NCBI GenBank assembly: GCA_028532915.1 | Contig: JAQQAI010000023.1 | Location: forward strand, 1 to 64,000 | Length of the DNA stretch: 64,000 bases | Direction: 5' to 3' | DNA from: Sphaerochaetaceae bacterium | GTDB taxonomy: Bacteria; Spirochaetota; Spirochaetia; Sphaerochaetales; Sphaerochaetaceae | Shown: positions 47,148-55,902 of the stretch, piece by piece | How positions within the stretch are numbered: the stretch's first letter is position 1 | Layout: each line of letters starts with the position of its first letter | The notes under the pieces: generated by a model | Databases searched by the model: none | What the model saw: only the letters and a program-made list of their open reading frames with translations | Told to the model about the DNA's origin: nothing | Position numbers and translations under genes: made by a program

Positions 47148-48947
47148 TTATTTCTTTTTCTTCGTCTTCTTCTGAACAGGAGCGATGACCGGACCTTCAG
47201 CAGCTTTCTTCTGTCTTCGTTTATTCACAAAAATCTGCTGCCCGATTGAGATCACATTCATGACCATCCAGTAAAGTAAGAGTCCTGAAGGTGCATTATA
47301 TAAGATAAAGAAGAACATAATCGGCATACCGAATTTCATAAACTTCCCGGTCATTCCCGACTGGGGAGTTCCCGCCTGACTGATACTGAACGAGAAGATC
47401 ATCGATGTTCCGTACAGGATGGGGAGAAGACGAATATCACTTCCGATAAGAGGAAGACTCAAGGGTGCAAAGTTGATGATCGATTCAGGTAATGAAAGAT
47501 CACTGATCCAACCCGGAATGAAAACCGCACCACGTAATTCAAAGTGTTTGTTCAACAATCCGTAAAGAGCAATGAAGATCGGGAACTGGAACAGCATAGG
47601 AAGACATCCGCCTAAGGGGTTGATCTTCTCCCGTTTATACAATTCACTCATCTCGGCGTTCAGCTTCGTGGGATTGTCTTTATATTTAACTTTCAGCTCT
47701 TCCATCTGGGGATTGAGAGCCTGCATCTTGGAAGTCGATTCCATACTTTTTCTGCTGAAAGGCTGCAGGGCAACTTTAATAAGAATTGTAAGGAGTATGA
47801 TAGCTACACCATAGTTGGGAATCAGTGAATAGAAGAAACTGAGCAGCCATTTGAGGATATTTTCAAGCCATCCCAGCCATGAACTGCTGTCCAGAGCCTT
47901 CTCAAGGTTCAGATCTGATAATCCGAACCCGTTGTCGGCGGCATCATTGTAGATACTCATCTCGCTTTTCAGCTGAGGCCCTACGTAAAATCTGAACGTA
48001 TCGGAGCTCATGGAAGCCTTGTATGCAGGTCTGGAGTAGTACATGTGAGATTCGAGAGGTATTGAGGTATTCTCCGTTTCCGTCAAGGTAATGGTGTACC
48101 GGGATGCATCAGGAATCGCTATAACAGAAAAGTATTTACCTGCCAGGGCGGTCCATGTCACAAATTCATCTGTCGTATAAACCCCGTTCTTCAGCTTAGC
48201 AGTGCTTTTTTTGCCGTCCTTCTCTATATAGAATCTTCTATAGGTATAATTTCCATCCGGAGTTGTATCGAATGAAGGTCCGAGCTGCGGTGCAAATCCG
48301 AGAGTATAGGCATATCCATTATAATTGAGCGGAATTGCCTCATTTTCGCTGTTGAGCATCTCGATCTCGATTTCAAACAGATAATCATTCTCACCAAAAC
48401 GGTAGGTCTTCGTAATAGTGAAAGTGCTGTCTTCTCTTTCCCCGTTATCATCGATCATTGCAAACTGCTGGGTGAATACCACTTCGTTACCGTTGATCGA
48501 ATAATCGAATACTGCGTCGATAGGTTCGGTAGTTCCGTTTCCTGCATACATATTGAACGCATTGATGGAAGTCCCGTCATTGAAGATCATTTCTACGGGC
48601 TCACCATCATCGAGATGGTCCTTCAGTTTCAATGAAGATATCGCAGCACCTTCAGGTTCGAATTCTATGGTAAAAACACCGGTCTCGTATGTGAAAGAAT
48701 CGTCTGATGCAGCCTCTTTGACCGGGACGAACGATCCCGGGATTCCGGAATCCCAATCTACGTCCGAAATATTATATGATGTTGCTGTATCACCGGTTTC
48801 TTCCTCCGCTGTACCGGTCGTCATCACAGTACTGGCTGTCTCGACCTGAGTGACAGGTTCAGGGGGAAAAAATGTTGTCTGAATAGTCAGACCTACAACT
48901 ATGACAATTACCGAAAGGACAATAGCGATTATGGTATTTTTATCCAT
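47148..48947 (-). CDS. yidC: Membrane protein insertase YidC
   Basis: Inserts and folds inner-membrane proteins, alone or with SecYEG. 599 residues from ATG 48947 (AGGAG 5 nt upstream; an in-frame GTG at 48953 falls in that site). Order: N-terminal membrane helix, acidic Thr-rich linker, large periplasmic beta domain (about 80-350), then the conserved five-helix core from about 370 (YGVAIILLTILIKVALQPFSRKS; PMLFQFPIFIALYGLL), and a basic tail ending KKTKKKK. The large periplasmic domain is the didermic type. No yidD gene lies between rnpA and yidC. Confidence 0.95.
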   Translation of the reverse strand: MDKNTIIAIVLSVIVIVVGLTIQTTFFPPEPVTQVETASTVMTTGTAEEETGDTATSYNISDVDWDSGIPGSFVPVKEAASDDSFTYETGVFTIEFEPEGAAISSLKLKDHLDDGEPVEMIFNDGTSINAFNMYAGNGTTEPIDAVFDYSINGNEVVFTQQFAMIDDNGEREDSTFTITKTYRFGENDYLFEIEIEMLNSENEAIPLNYNGYAYTLGFAPQLGPSFDTTPDGNYTYRRFYIEKDGKKSTAKLKNGVYTTDEFVTWTALAGKYFSVIAIPDASRYTITLTETENTSIPLESHMYYSRPAYKASMSSDTFRFYVGPQLKSEMSIYNDAADNGFGLSDLNLEKALDSSSWLGWLENILKWLLSFFYSLIPNYGVAIILLTILIKVALQPFSRKSMESTSKMQALNPQMEELKVKYKDNPTKLNAEMSELYKREKINPLGGCLPMLFQFPIFIALYGLLNKHFELRGAVFIPGWISDLSLPESIINFAPLSLPLIGSDIRLLPILYGTSMIFSFSISQAGTPQSGMTGKFMKFGMPIMFFFILYNAPSGLLLYWMVMNVISIGQQIFVNKRRQKKAAEGPVIAPVQKKTKKKK

Positions 48948-49007
48948 ATACACTCCTAATTTTATGTGATTGAAAAAAGTGAAAGAGAAAACACAGAAAC
49001 AAGCTCT

Positions 49008-49358
49008 CTAATCTTGCTGATAAAGATGAGCCTGTTTAAATAAACGAGTCAATTCTTTTTTTTGTTGTTCATGAGATACTGCCTTTCTGGGGTACACCAC
49101 GAATGCAAAATCAAAACCAGTATTAAAGCTATGCTTTTCATTTCGCCATATCTCTTTAATCTGGCGTCTGATCGTATTTCTCTGTACGGCATTTCCGTAA
49201 TGCTTTACAGGAATCACTATGATACGGTTTATAGGAAGACCGTTTCTTGCGATACGGAGTCTTACACCGTAGCAGGAATAGACCTTCCCCTGTTTAAAAA
49301 TCGCATCTATCTCTGGTTTCTTTTTGACAATTTCTCGTTTAGTAAGGCTTTTTCTCAT
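49008..49358 (-). CDS. rnpA: Ribonuclease P protein component
   Basis: Protein subunit of RNase P, which matures tRNA 5' ends. 116 residues from ATG 49358 (GTG at 49361 is also in frame). The RNA-binding signature is [17 protein letters not shown]. The gene starts inside the end of rpmH, overlapping it by 20 bp in another frame, so translation is probably coupled. The RNase P RNA gene is not in this window. Confidence 0.93.
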   Translation of the reverse strand: MRKSLTKREIVKKKPEIDAIFKQGKVYSCYGVRLRIARNGLPINRIIVIPVKHYGNAVQRNTIRRQIKEIWRNEKHSFNTGFDFAFVVYPRKAVSHEQQKKELTRLFKQAHLYQQD

Positions 49359-49494
49359 CACAGACGCTTAATTTTTTTCGCCCTTTAGCTCTTCGACGAG
49401 CCAATACAAGTCGACCACCTTTTGTTGCCATTCTTGCACGGAATCCGAATTTTCTATTGCGCTTTGTTCTGCTTGGCTGGTACGTTCTTTTCAT
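49339..49494 (-). CDS. rpmH: 50S ribosomal protein L34 with C-terminal extension
   Basis: 51 residues, too short for most gene finders. The sequence begins [19 protein letters not shown], the classic L34 start, and includes [18 protein letters not shown]. Ordinary L34 ends soon after the GRK-K-L core at 44-46 residues; here the frame runs on as SVCDEKKPY into the start of rnpA. GGAG lies about 10 nt before the ATG. A strong promoter sits 75-100 bp upstream. Confidence 0.92.
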   Translation of the reverse strand: MKRTYQPSRTKRNRKFGFRARMATKGGRLVLARRRAKGRKKLSVCDEKKPY

Positions 49495-49545
49495 AGGAAA
49501 AATCTCCAAAAATTATCGCTTTACGCGGGATTTATCTTAAATTAT

Positions 49546-49559
49546 GGGAACAAGTTCCC
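49546..49559. repeat. Palindrome at the 5' end of the rpmH leader
   Basis: GGGAAC and GTTCCC arms with a 2-bp centre, located at about +3 to +16 of the predicted transcript. Position suits an operator; as RNA the 2-nt loop would be too tight for the full stem. Confidence 0.4.
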
Positions 49560-49567
49560 GAAAGGGC

Positions 49568-49597
49568 AGTATATAGATGCATCGGTGAGGTTGTCAA
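49568..49597 (-). promoter_or_regulatory. Promoter of the rpmH-rnpA-yidC-jag-metK operon
   Basis: On the minus strand, perfect -35 TTGACA (49592-49597), 18-bp spacer, -10 TATACT (49568-49573). The leader is about 65 nt and holds a palindrome (GGGAAC-TT-GTTCCC, 49546-49559) close to the start of transcription. Confidence 0.7.
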
Positions 49598-49602
49598 TAC
49601 GT

Positions 49603-49893
49603 TCACCTCATTGATTTTACACTAAGCCCCTTGATATCGAGTCCGGGATACTGTGTCGCTATTCTCGCCAATATTTGTTTTTTCCTCATCAAAAGCATTG
49701 AAGACCAGGCAGGATGATCGCTTTCAACTACCAGGACACTCCCTCTGATCTCAAAAATCTTCGTATGAGGCGCAATATCAGGACCGACGATCTCGACCCA
49801 TTGACGCCTCATCTCGGCAACCTCATCGTCAGGGTCTATCTTCAGTCTTGAAAGAAGAATATCCAGCAGGTCTTTCAGCGGCTGTTCATCCAT
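49603..49893 (-). CDS. dciA: DciA-like (DUF721) helicase-associated protein
   Basis: 96 residues from ATG 49893, which overlaps the recF stop by 8 bp and follows GAAGGGAAG; a longer start at 49914 is possible. Core pattern: MRRQWVEIVGPDIAPHTKIFEIRGSVLVVESDHPAWSSMLLMRKKQIL, typical of the DUF721 KH-like domain. DciA proteins load or manage the replicative helicase DnaB in bacteria without DnaC or DnaI. Position in the dnaA-dnaN-recF cluster supports this. The last gene of that run. Confidence 0.82.
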   Translation of the reverse strand: MDEQPLKDLLDILLSRLKIDPDDEVAEMRRQWVEIVGPDIAPHTKIFEIRGSVLVVESDHPAWSSMLLMRKKQILARIATQYPGLDIKGLSVKSMR

Positions 49894-50974
49894 GTTCAAC
49901 ACACTTCCCTTCATCTATATCATAGACTATTCTATCATCCGTTCCCGAGGCAAGAAAATATTGTTCATCCGGTAAAAAAGTGAAAAAAGCCTGCTCATAT
50001 CCGGTAAGCTGCTGCAGAAAACGTCCCCGTTTGGTTATATCGAGTTCCAGAAGAACATCATCTATCAGAAGAACTGGGTTCTTCCCTGTCTTCTTCCGGT
50101 AAGTGTGCATCTGGGCTATTCGGAAAATGAGAGAGGCTAGCCTCAACTGTCCCGTAGATCCTTTATGTGTGAACTGGACATGATCATCCATCATGACGAA
50201 CTGATCTCTGTGTATACCTGTTACTGTCGTCTGCATCCTGATATCCCTGTCCAGATTCTCTTCCAGTCGTTCAACGATATCCTCTTTTGTTTCACACTTT
50301 CTCCACGAAGGTCTGTAGCGGATATGGATAAGAGATGAACTGTCTGACACATCGTTGTAAAGATCGGGAAATATTTCATTGAACTCATCGACCATAGCCT
50401 TTCTCTGCTGTTGTATTCTTATTCCGACTTCGGCGATCTGCTGATTATACAATGGCAGAATCTGGATATAATTTTCTTTGATCGCAGCATTTCTCTGTTT
50501 CAGAATGCTTTTATATCTGCGAAGATCATCAAAGAACAACGGGTCGTACATACTCATCGTCTGATCAAAAAATCGCCGGCGGTTTTCAGGAGTTCCCCGG
50601 ACGAATTCTATATCATCGTGAGAAAAGACAATGCACGGGATGTTGTACATGAGTTCTTTTCTGTCTCTTATCTCTTTTCCGTCGATCCTGATTTCTCTTT
50701 TGGACGGAGTGAAGGAGAAGAATATTGTCTGATGCAGTGAATCATCCGATTCCGCGACCGCGGACAGAGAAAAATTATCATGTCCATGTTTGCACATAAT
50801 CGCGGAAACATTTGTTCTGAACGATGAACCGTAACAAAGTGTATAAAGAGCCTCAAGAAAATTTGTTTTTCCCTGACCATTCTTTCCTACAAGGAGAATC
50901 TTCTTTGCATCAGTGGGAATAAGAGTATCTTCAAGGTTCCTGAAGTGTTTGAATCCTACAGAAAGAAATTTCAT
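49886..50974 (-). CDS. recF: DNA replication and repair protein RecF
   Basis: SMC-like ATPase that helps load RecA at gaps. 362 residues. Walker A is LLVGKNGQGKTNFLEALY, the signature region is FTHKGSTGQLRLASL, and Walker B is LLIDDVLLELDITKRG. The start shares one base with the dnaN stop (TAATG), showing translational coupling. Confidence 0.94.
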   Translation of the reverse strand: MKFLSVGFKHFRNLEDTLIPTDAKKILLVGKNGQGKTNFLEALYTLCYGSSFRTNVSAIMCKHGHDNFSLSAVAESDDSLHQTIFFSFTPSKREIRIDGKEIRDRKELMYNIPCIVFSHDDIEFVRGTPENRRRFFDQTMSMYDPLFFDDLRRYKSILKQRNAAIKENYIQILPLYNQQIAEVGIRIQQQRKAMVDEFNEIFPDLYNDVSDSSSLIHIRYRPSWRKCETKEDIVERLEENLDRDIRMQTTVTGIHRDQFVMMDDHVQFTHKGSTGQLRLASLIFRIAQMHTYRKKTGKNPVLLIDDVLLELDITKRGRFLQQLTGYEQAFFTFLPDEQYFLASGTDDRIVYDIDEGKCVEHG

Positions 50975-52074
50975 TAATCAATCTGCATCGGCATAATGAT
51001 ATGGAAATAGTCCTTCTCCGGATTCGGCTTTACGCTTACTGCTTTATTTGCCTCACTGAAGCACAGATCGAACTCATTCCCGGCCATCACTCTCAGCGGA
51101 CTGACAAGATAGGAATAGTTCATCGCAAGACGTACCGAAGGTCCGCTATAAGTACACGGAATGATTTCTTTTGCCTGTCCGAAATCGCTTTCTTCGCTGC
51201 TGATGGTAACAAACCCGTCTTCAATGTCCAAATATATTCTTTTTGCCTTGTTCTCAACCAGAAGGGAGACTCTCTTGAGAGCTTCATTCATCTTTTTGAT
51301 ATCAATCGTGCAAATGTTGGGCTGTTTGGCAGGAATGACTCTGCGGTAGTTGGGGAACTGACCTTTAATGAGAGTCGAATACATGAACTGGCTGCCGAAA
51401 GATGCGAATATTATTGAATCAGTAATGGAAATTGATATTTCTCCTTCACCTGTTCCACCTTTTTTGAGCAGTGAAAGAAATTTGGCAGGAATGATTATCG
51501 GTGCAAATTCAGGAAAAGACTGTTCGAAAGTACGTTCGATCAGTGAAAGCCTTCTTCCGTCGGTGGCAACCATGTTCAATGTCATGTTCTGCTGTTCAAG
51601 ATAGACACCGTTCATGAAATATCTTGTTTCATCGTCACTTATCGCAAATATGGTCTGATCGATCATCTCAAACAGGTCTTTCTGACTTACGGAGAAGAAT
51701 TCTTTTGATGAGCTCTCAAGTTCGGGGAACTTGTCAGAGCTGATGGTCCGCAGGGAGAAATCTATCGATTTGTTCTGAGGATGAATGAATAGCTTTTCAC
51801 CGATCTCTTCGAAGATGATATGTTCATCAGGCAATGCTCTAAGAATTCCGAGAAACTTGTCTGCAAAAACTGTAGTGGAGCCTTCTTCGATTGTCTCGAC
51901 TTCGATTGTTGTTGTAAAGCCGATCTTCTGGTCGGTAGCTTTGATAGTCAGCTGGTTATCACTTGTTTCGAGCAGAACGTTCGATACGATGGATAACGTG
52001 TTTCTTTGGCTGGTGAAATCCAGAGCTAAGACAATCTCTTTCAATAAGCTATTTTTCGGGCAGACGAACTTCAT
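50974..52074 (-). CDS. dnaN: DNA polymerase III beta subunit (sliding clamp)
   Basis: Ring-shaped processivity clamp. 366 residues in three repeats of the clamp fold; typical stretches are TDQKIGFTTTIEVE, TRYFMNGVYLEQQNMTLNMVATDGRRLSL and the C-terminal FHIIMPMQID close to the usual peptide-binding edge. AGGAG lies 7 nt before the ATG. It follows dnaA on the same strand after a 224-bp gap that holds the DnaA-box cluster. Confidence 0.95.
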   Translation of the reverse strand: MKFVCPKNSLLKEIVLALDFTSQRNTLSIVSNVLLETSDNQLTIKATDQKIGFTTTIEVETIEEGSTTVFADKFLGILRALPDEHIIFEEIGEKLFIHPQNKSIDFSLRTISSDKFPELESSSKEFFSVSQKDLFEMIDQTIFAISDDETRYFMNGVYLEQQNMTLNMVATDGRRLSLIERTFEQSFPEFAPIIIPAKFLSLLKKGGTGEGEISISITDSIIFASFGSQFMYSTLIKGQFPNYRRVIPAKQPNICTIDIKKMNEALKRVSLLVENKAKRIYLDIEDGFVTISSEESDFGQAKEIIPCTYSGPSVRLAMNYSYLVSPLRVMAGNEFDLCFSEANKAVSVKPNPEKDYFHIIMPMQID

Positions 52075-52129
52075 CTTGTTACTCCTATTTTTATTATAAT
52101 ACTATAACAGTCGTAGTAATAGTATCGTG

Positions 52130-52298
52130 TATACTGTGGAAAACCTCAATAATTCTTTATGTAATAAATGCATAAAAAATTACAAGTTGTGGATTACACG
52201 GGGAGTTTCTCCACATTCTTTCCACCGTTATCCACAATGTAAATTAATTTTTTTCAGTTATCAACAATATATCATCATTTTTTACACAACTTGTTAGA
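52130..52298. other. Candidate chromosomal replication origin between dnaA and dnaN
   Basis: Five DnaA-box-like sites in about 130 bp: a perfect TTATCCACA (52228-52236), one-mismatch TGTGGATTA (52188-52196) and TTATCAACA (52258-52266), and weaker TGTGGAAAA (52135-52143) and TTCTCCACA (52207-52215). AT-rich stretches lie at 52150-52180 and 52240-52290. Gene strand bias switches close by: minus-strand housekeeping genes to the left, plus-strand to the right, as expected at an origin. Confidence 0.65.
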
Positions 52299-53702
52299 TT
52301 ATGATTCTCTCTTGTAATTCTGAACCTGACGGATGAGATTCTGGATCGAATTGCTCATTGCAATGTCATTTTTGATCATCGCTTCAACACGCTGTACCGA
52401 GTGCATTACAGTCGTGTGATCCCTTCCTCCGAACTCATATCCTATCTCCGTCGTGGAATAATCGGTAATAGAGCGGGCGATATACATGGCGATCTGACGC
52501 GGCAGAACCACAGATTTGGTCCTCTTCTTTCCTTTGATATCATATACGGAGATGTTGAAATAATCGGATACGACACGGATGATGGAATCGACGGACATTG
52601 TCTGATCTTTCGACAGAGAATAGGTACTCCGCAGCTGTTCCCGGGCTATATCGAGGGTTATCTCTTTGTTCAGCAGATTGCTGTAAGCTATCAGTTTTGT
52701 CAGAGAAGCTTCCAGGTCTCTTACGTTCGTATTCACACTCTTACTTATATATTCGAGTACATCACTTGCGATATGACAGGTTTTGATCTCGCATTTCTTT
52801 CTCAGAATCGCCAGTCTCGTTTCAAATGATGGAGGCTGCAGATCGACGTTAATCCCCCGTGTAAAGCGGTTTTTAAGGCGGTCAGTGATATCCTGAAGTT
52901 CGTTTATCGGACGGTCACAGGTGAATACAAGCTGCTTATTCGATTCGAACAGATTGTTGAATATGTGGAACATTTCTTCCTGGGTGGATTCTTTGCGCTG
53001 CAGAAAGTGTATGTCATCGATGAGAAGCACATCGGCCTTTCTATATTTGTTTCTGAACTGGGGAGTCTTCTTTTCTCCTATTGCCATGATGAACTCATTG
53101 GTGAACATCTCGGCAGTCACGTAGATCACCTGAAGTTCAGGCGTGTTTTCCTGAATATAATTCCCGATTGACTGGATCAGGTGAGTCTTCCCCAATCCTA
53201 CACCGCCGTATATCAGACAGGGGTTGTATGAGACGCCGGGATTCTTTGCGATCGCCATGCTTACATTGTAGGCGAAAGCACTGTTCTCACCTACAACGAA
53301 ATTGTCGAAATGATAAGCAGAATTTATATTGGGATCATTCGGTTTTTTCTGAGCCTTGGGCATGACAGCCTTGGAAAACTCGGCGTTAACAGCAGACTGT
53401 TTCGGTTCTTTGGGCTGATGAACGGCTTCACCGGTTTCTTCCTGTTGTTTCAATATGATCTCGACACTGATCTTCTCTCCTGTAAGTTCTTCCAATATAG
53501 AGAGAAAACTGTTCATATACTGATTTTGAATATAGTCACGGATAAATAGTGAAGGAACTGATAACACCACTTTGTGATCAGCCGATTCGACATATGAGAT
53601 CCTGTGCAGCCATGTTACACATTCTTGTTCTGGTAATGATGATTCCATTCTAGAAATCACTTCCTGCCAGAACGGATAATAGTTCCATTTTTGTTGTAGC
53701 AT
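52299..53702 (-). CDS. dnaA: Chromosomal replication initiator DnaA
   Basis: AAA+ initiator that opens oriC. 467 residues from ATG 53702; alternatives in frame are ATG 53708 and a start at 53753. I prefer 53702 because a promoter -10 box ends 7 nt before it and no Shine-Dalgarno exists. Domain I begins WNYYPFWQEVISRMESSLPEQE; domain III has Walker A LIYGGVGLGKTHLIQSIGN and Walker B VLLIDDIHFLQ; domain IV ends with the box-recognition signature GYEFGGRDHTTVMHSVQRVE. Divergent from gyrB. Confidence 0.96.
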   Translation of the reverse strand: MLQQKWNYYPFWQEVISRMESSLPEQECVTWLHRISYVESADHKVVLSVPSLFIRDYIQNQYMNSFLSILEELTGEKISVEIILKQQEETGEAVHQPKEPKQSAVNAEFSKAVMPKAQKKPNDPNINSAYHFDNFVVGENSAFAYNVSMAIAKNPGVSYNPCLIYGGVGLGKTHLIQSIGNYIQENTPELQVIYVTAEMFTNEFIMAIGEKKTPQFRNKYRKADVLLIDDIHFLQRKESTQEEMFHIFNNLFESNKQLVFTCDRPINELQDITDRLKNRFTRGINVDLQPPSFETRLAILRKKCEIKTCHIASDVLEYISKSVNTNVRDLEASLTKLIAYSNLLNKEITLDIAREQLRSTYSLSKDQTMSVDSIIRVVSDYFNISVYDIKGKKRTKSVVLPRQIAMYIARSITDYSTTEIGYEFGGRDHTTVMHSVQRVEAMIKNDIAMSNSIQNLIRQVQNYKRES

Positions 53703-53709
53703 GGTCATT

Positions 53710-53738
53710 ATAATAGCCCAGCCAATGGCGATTGGCAA
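53710..53738 (-). promoter_or_regulatory. Promoter of dnaA, predicted leaderless transcript, with a palindrome between -10 and -35
   Basis: On the minus strand, -35 TTGCCA (53733-53738), 17-bp spacer, -10 TATTAT (53710-53715), 7 nt before ATG 53702. The spacer and -35 hold a perfect inverted repeat, GCCAAT-N4-ATTGGC (53721-53736), placed like an operator. Confidence 0.55.
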
Positions 53739-53833
53739 GGTATTGGGCCACAAGTATATGAGCGGAGAATTAAAGTATGTTTAAATTGCTATAATATAAA
53801 GAAATATCATATTCCTAAAATACCTTTCACCCC

Positions 53834-53862
53834 TTTACATTACCACTAAAAGATGGTATTCT
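53834..53862 (+). promoter_or_regulatory. Promoter of gyrB-gyrA
   Basis: -35 TTTACA (53834-53839), 17-bp spacer, -10 TATTCT (53857-53862). The leader to the ATG at 53904 is about 35 nt and carries AAGGA, unlike the leaderless set. Confidence 0.5.
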
Positions 53863-53903
53863 GATAAGGTATTCAATTTTTTATCATATAAGGATATAGT
53901 GAT

Positions 53904-55886
53904 ATGGAAAATAGCATTTTGGAAGGGGTGCCAAGCGGTACTGCGTCTACTCATGAGCAGGCATCTAGTGCAAAAAATTCGAGTTCATACACCGCTAGTA
54001 ATATTCAGGTTCTCAAGGGGCTGGAGGCTGTCAGAAAACGGCCCGGAATGTATATAGGCTCAACAGGTCCTGAAGGACTGCACCACCTTGTCTACGAGGT
54101 AGTAGATAACAGTATCGATGAAGCAATGGCAGGGTATTGTGATACGATACATGTAACAATAGAAAAAGATAATATCATAAGGGTTGAAGATAACGGACGG
54201 GGAATACCTACAGAGCCTCACCCTCTTGAAAAAATAAGTTCTCTGGAGGTCGTTCTTACCCAGCTGCACGCCGGAGGTAAATTTGATAACAATACCTATA
54301 AGGTTTCCGGAGGACTTCACGGTGTCGGTGTCTCTGTCGTGAATGCCCTTTCCGAATGGCTGGAGGTCACGGTTCACAGAGATCCGTCAATATTCTACCA
54401 GGAATACAAGAAGGGCGTTCCTGTAGCGCCTGTATCCACTGTCGGAGAGACCGGAAGAACAGGAACTACTGTACGGTTTAAATTCGACCCTTCGATCATC
54501 GATGCGACCGAATACAGTTACCGCGTTCTTACCGAACGATTCAGAGAGCTGGCTTTTCTCAATAAAGGAATAAAGATCTCAATCGCGGATGAAAGAGGTG
54601 AAGAGAGAAAATTCACAGAATTTCACTTCGAGGGAGGAATCCGTTCCTTCATTCAGCATTTGAATGAATCGAAAAAGACCGTTCATCCTGATCCTGTTTA
54701 TTTTGAAGGCGAACGTGACAATGTCAAAGTCGAAATCTCTTTGCAGTATAACGACCGGTATGATGAAGTGTTGTTCACTTTCGTCAATAATATAAACACG
54801 AGAGAAGGCGGTACTCATCTGGCAGGGTTCAGATCAGGGCTTACCAGAGTTATGAACGAACAGCTTAAAAAGTCGAAATTATCAAAAAAATTCGGAGAAT
54901 CTCTGGCAGGTGATGATTTAAGAGAAGGTCTCACAGCTGTGATTTCCATAAAAATCCCTAATCCCCAGTTCGAGGGACAGACTAAGATGAAACTTGGAAA
55001 TCCCGGAGTTCAGGGTATAGTCGCATCATTGATGTATGAGAAGCTGAACAACTTCTTTGACGAATATCCTGCTGTGATCGAGGCTATTTTGGATAAGGCT
55101 ATTCTTGCCGCAAAAGCCCGGTTCGCAGCCCGTGATGCACGGATGAGAATCCGTAAGACCAGTGAGGGGGTGAGTCTTCCCGGAAAGCTGGCTGATTGCG
55201 CTGAAAAGGATCCTGCAAAATGTGAAATCTTCATCGTTGAGGGAGATTCGGCCGGAGGCAGTGCAAAGCAGGGCCGTGACAGACAGTCTCAGGCAATTCT
55301 GCCGTTATGGGGGAAGATGCTGAACGTGGAGAAGGCGAGAGAGGAGAAGGTTCTCGGAAACGAAAAGCTTCAGCCGGTAATCGCCTCACTCGGTGCGGGT
55401 CTGGGTGCTCACTTCGATGTGTCGAAAGCACGTTACCATAAAGTAATCATCATGGCAGATGCCGATGTAGACGGATCGCATATCAGAACACTGCTGCTTA
55501 CCTTCTTTTTCAGGTATATGAGAGATCTCATCGAAGAAGGATATGTCTATTTCGCGATGCCTCCTTTATATAAGATAACCATCGGGAAAAAATTCTTCTA
55601 TGCATTCGATGAGGAAGCAAGAAAACAGATTCTGGAGGAGAACACCAAAGATGGTGCAGATATCTCGAAGATCCCTATTCAGCGTTATAAAGGTCTGGGA
55701 GAAATGAATCCTGACCAGTTATGGGAGACAACAATGAATCCCGACACCAGGTCTCTTACACAGGTGACGCTGGAAGATGCCGTGGAGGCTGATCAGGTCT
55801 TCAGCATGCTGATGGGTGAAGAAGTTGAACCAAGAAAGAAATTCATCGAAGAGAACGCTATTTACGTCTCTAATCTCGATGTGTAG
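53904..55886 (+). CDS. gyrB: DNA gyrase subunit B
   Basis: ATPase subunit of gyrase. 660 residues. After a Ser/Thr-rich N-terminal tail of about 35 residues come GLEAVRKRPGMYIGST, YEVVDNSIDEAMAGYCD, VEDNGRGIPTE and SGGLHGVGVSVVNALSE, then TOPRIM motifs IVEGDSAGGSAKQGRDR and ADADVDGSHIRTLLLTFFFR. Length matches the short GyrB form. AAGGA precedes the start. 16 bp separate it from gyrA. Confidence 0.96.
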   Translation: MENSILEGVPSGTASTHEQASSAKNSSSYTASNIQVLKGLEAVRKRPGMYIGSTGPEGLHHLVYEVVDNSIDEAMAGYCDTIHVTIEKDNIIRVEDNGRGIPTEPHPLEKISSLEVVLTQLHAGGKFDNNTYKVSGGLHGVGVSVVNALSEWLEVTVHRDPSIFYQEYKKGVPVAPVSTVGETGRTGTTVRFKFDPSIIDATEYSYRVLTERFRELAFLNKGIKISIADERGEERKFTEFHFEGGIRSFIQHLNESKKTVHPDPVYFEGERDNVKVEISLQYNDRYDEVLFTFVNNINTREGGTHLAGFRSGLTRVMNEQLKKSKLSKKFGESLAGDDLREGLTAVISIKIPNPQFEGQTKMKLGNPGVQGIVASLMYEKLNNFFDEYPAVIEAILDKAILAAKARFAARDARMRIRKTSEGVSLPGKLADCAEKDPAKCEIFIVEGDSAGGSAKQGRDRQSQAILPLWGKMLNVEKAREEKVLGNEKLQPVIASLGAGLGAHFDVSKARYHKVIIMADADVDGSHIRTLLLTFFFRYMRDLIEEGYVYFAMPPLYKITIGKKFFYAFDEEARKQILEENTKDGADISKIPIQRYKGLGEMNPDQLWETTMNPDTRSLTQVTLEDAVEADQVFSMLMGEEVEPRKKFIEENAIYVSNLDV

Positions 55887-55902
55887 ATAAGGAATTCAGT
55901 AA

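Noticed and set aside
53739-53903. dnaA-gyrB gap as oriC
   Set aside because: AT-rich, but I find no DnaA box in it; it is filled by the two divergent promoters.
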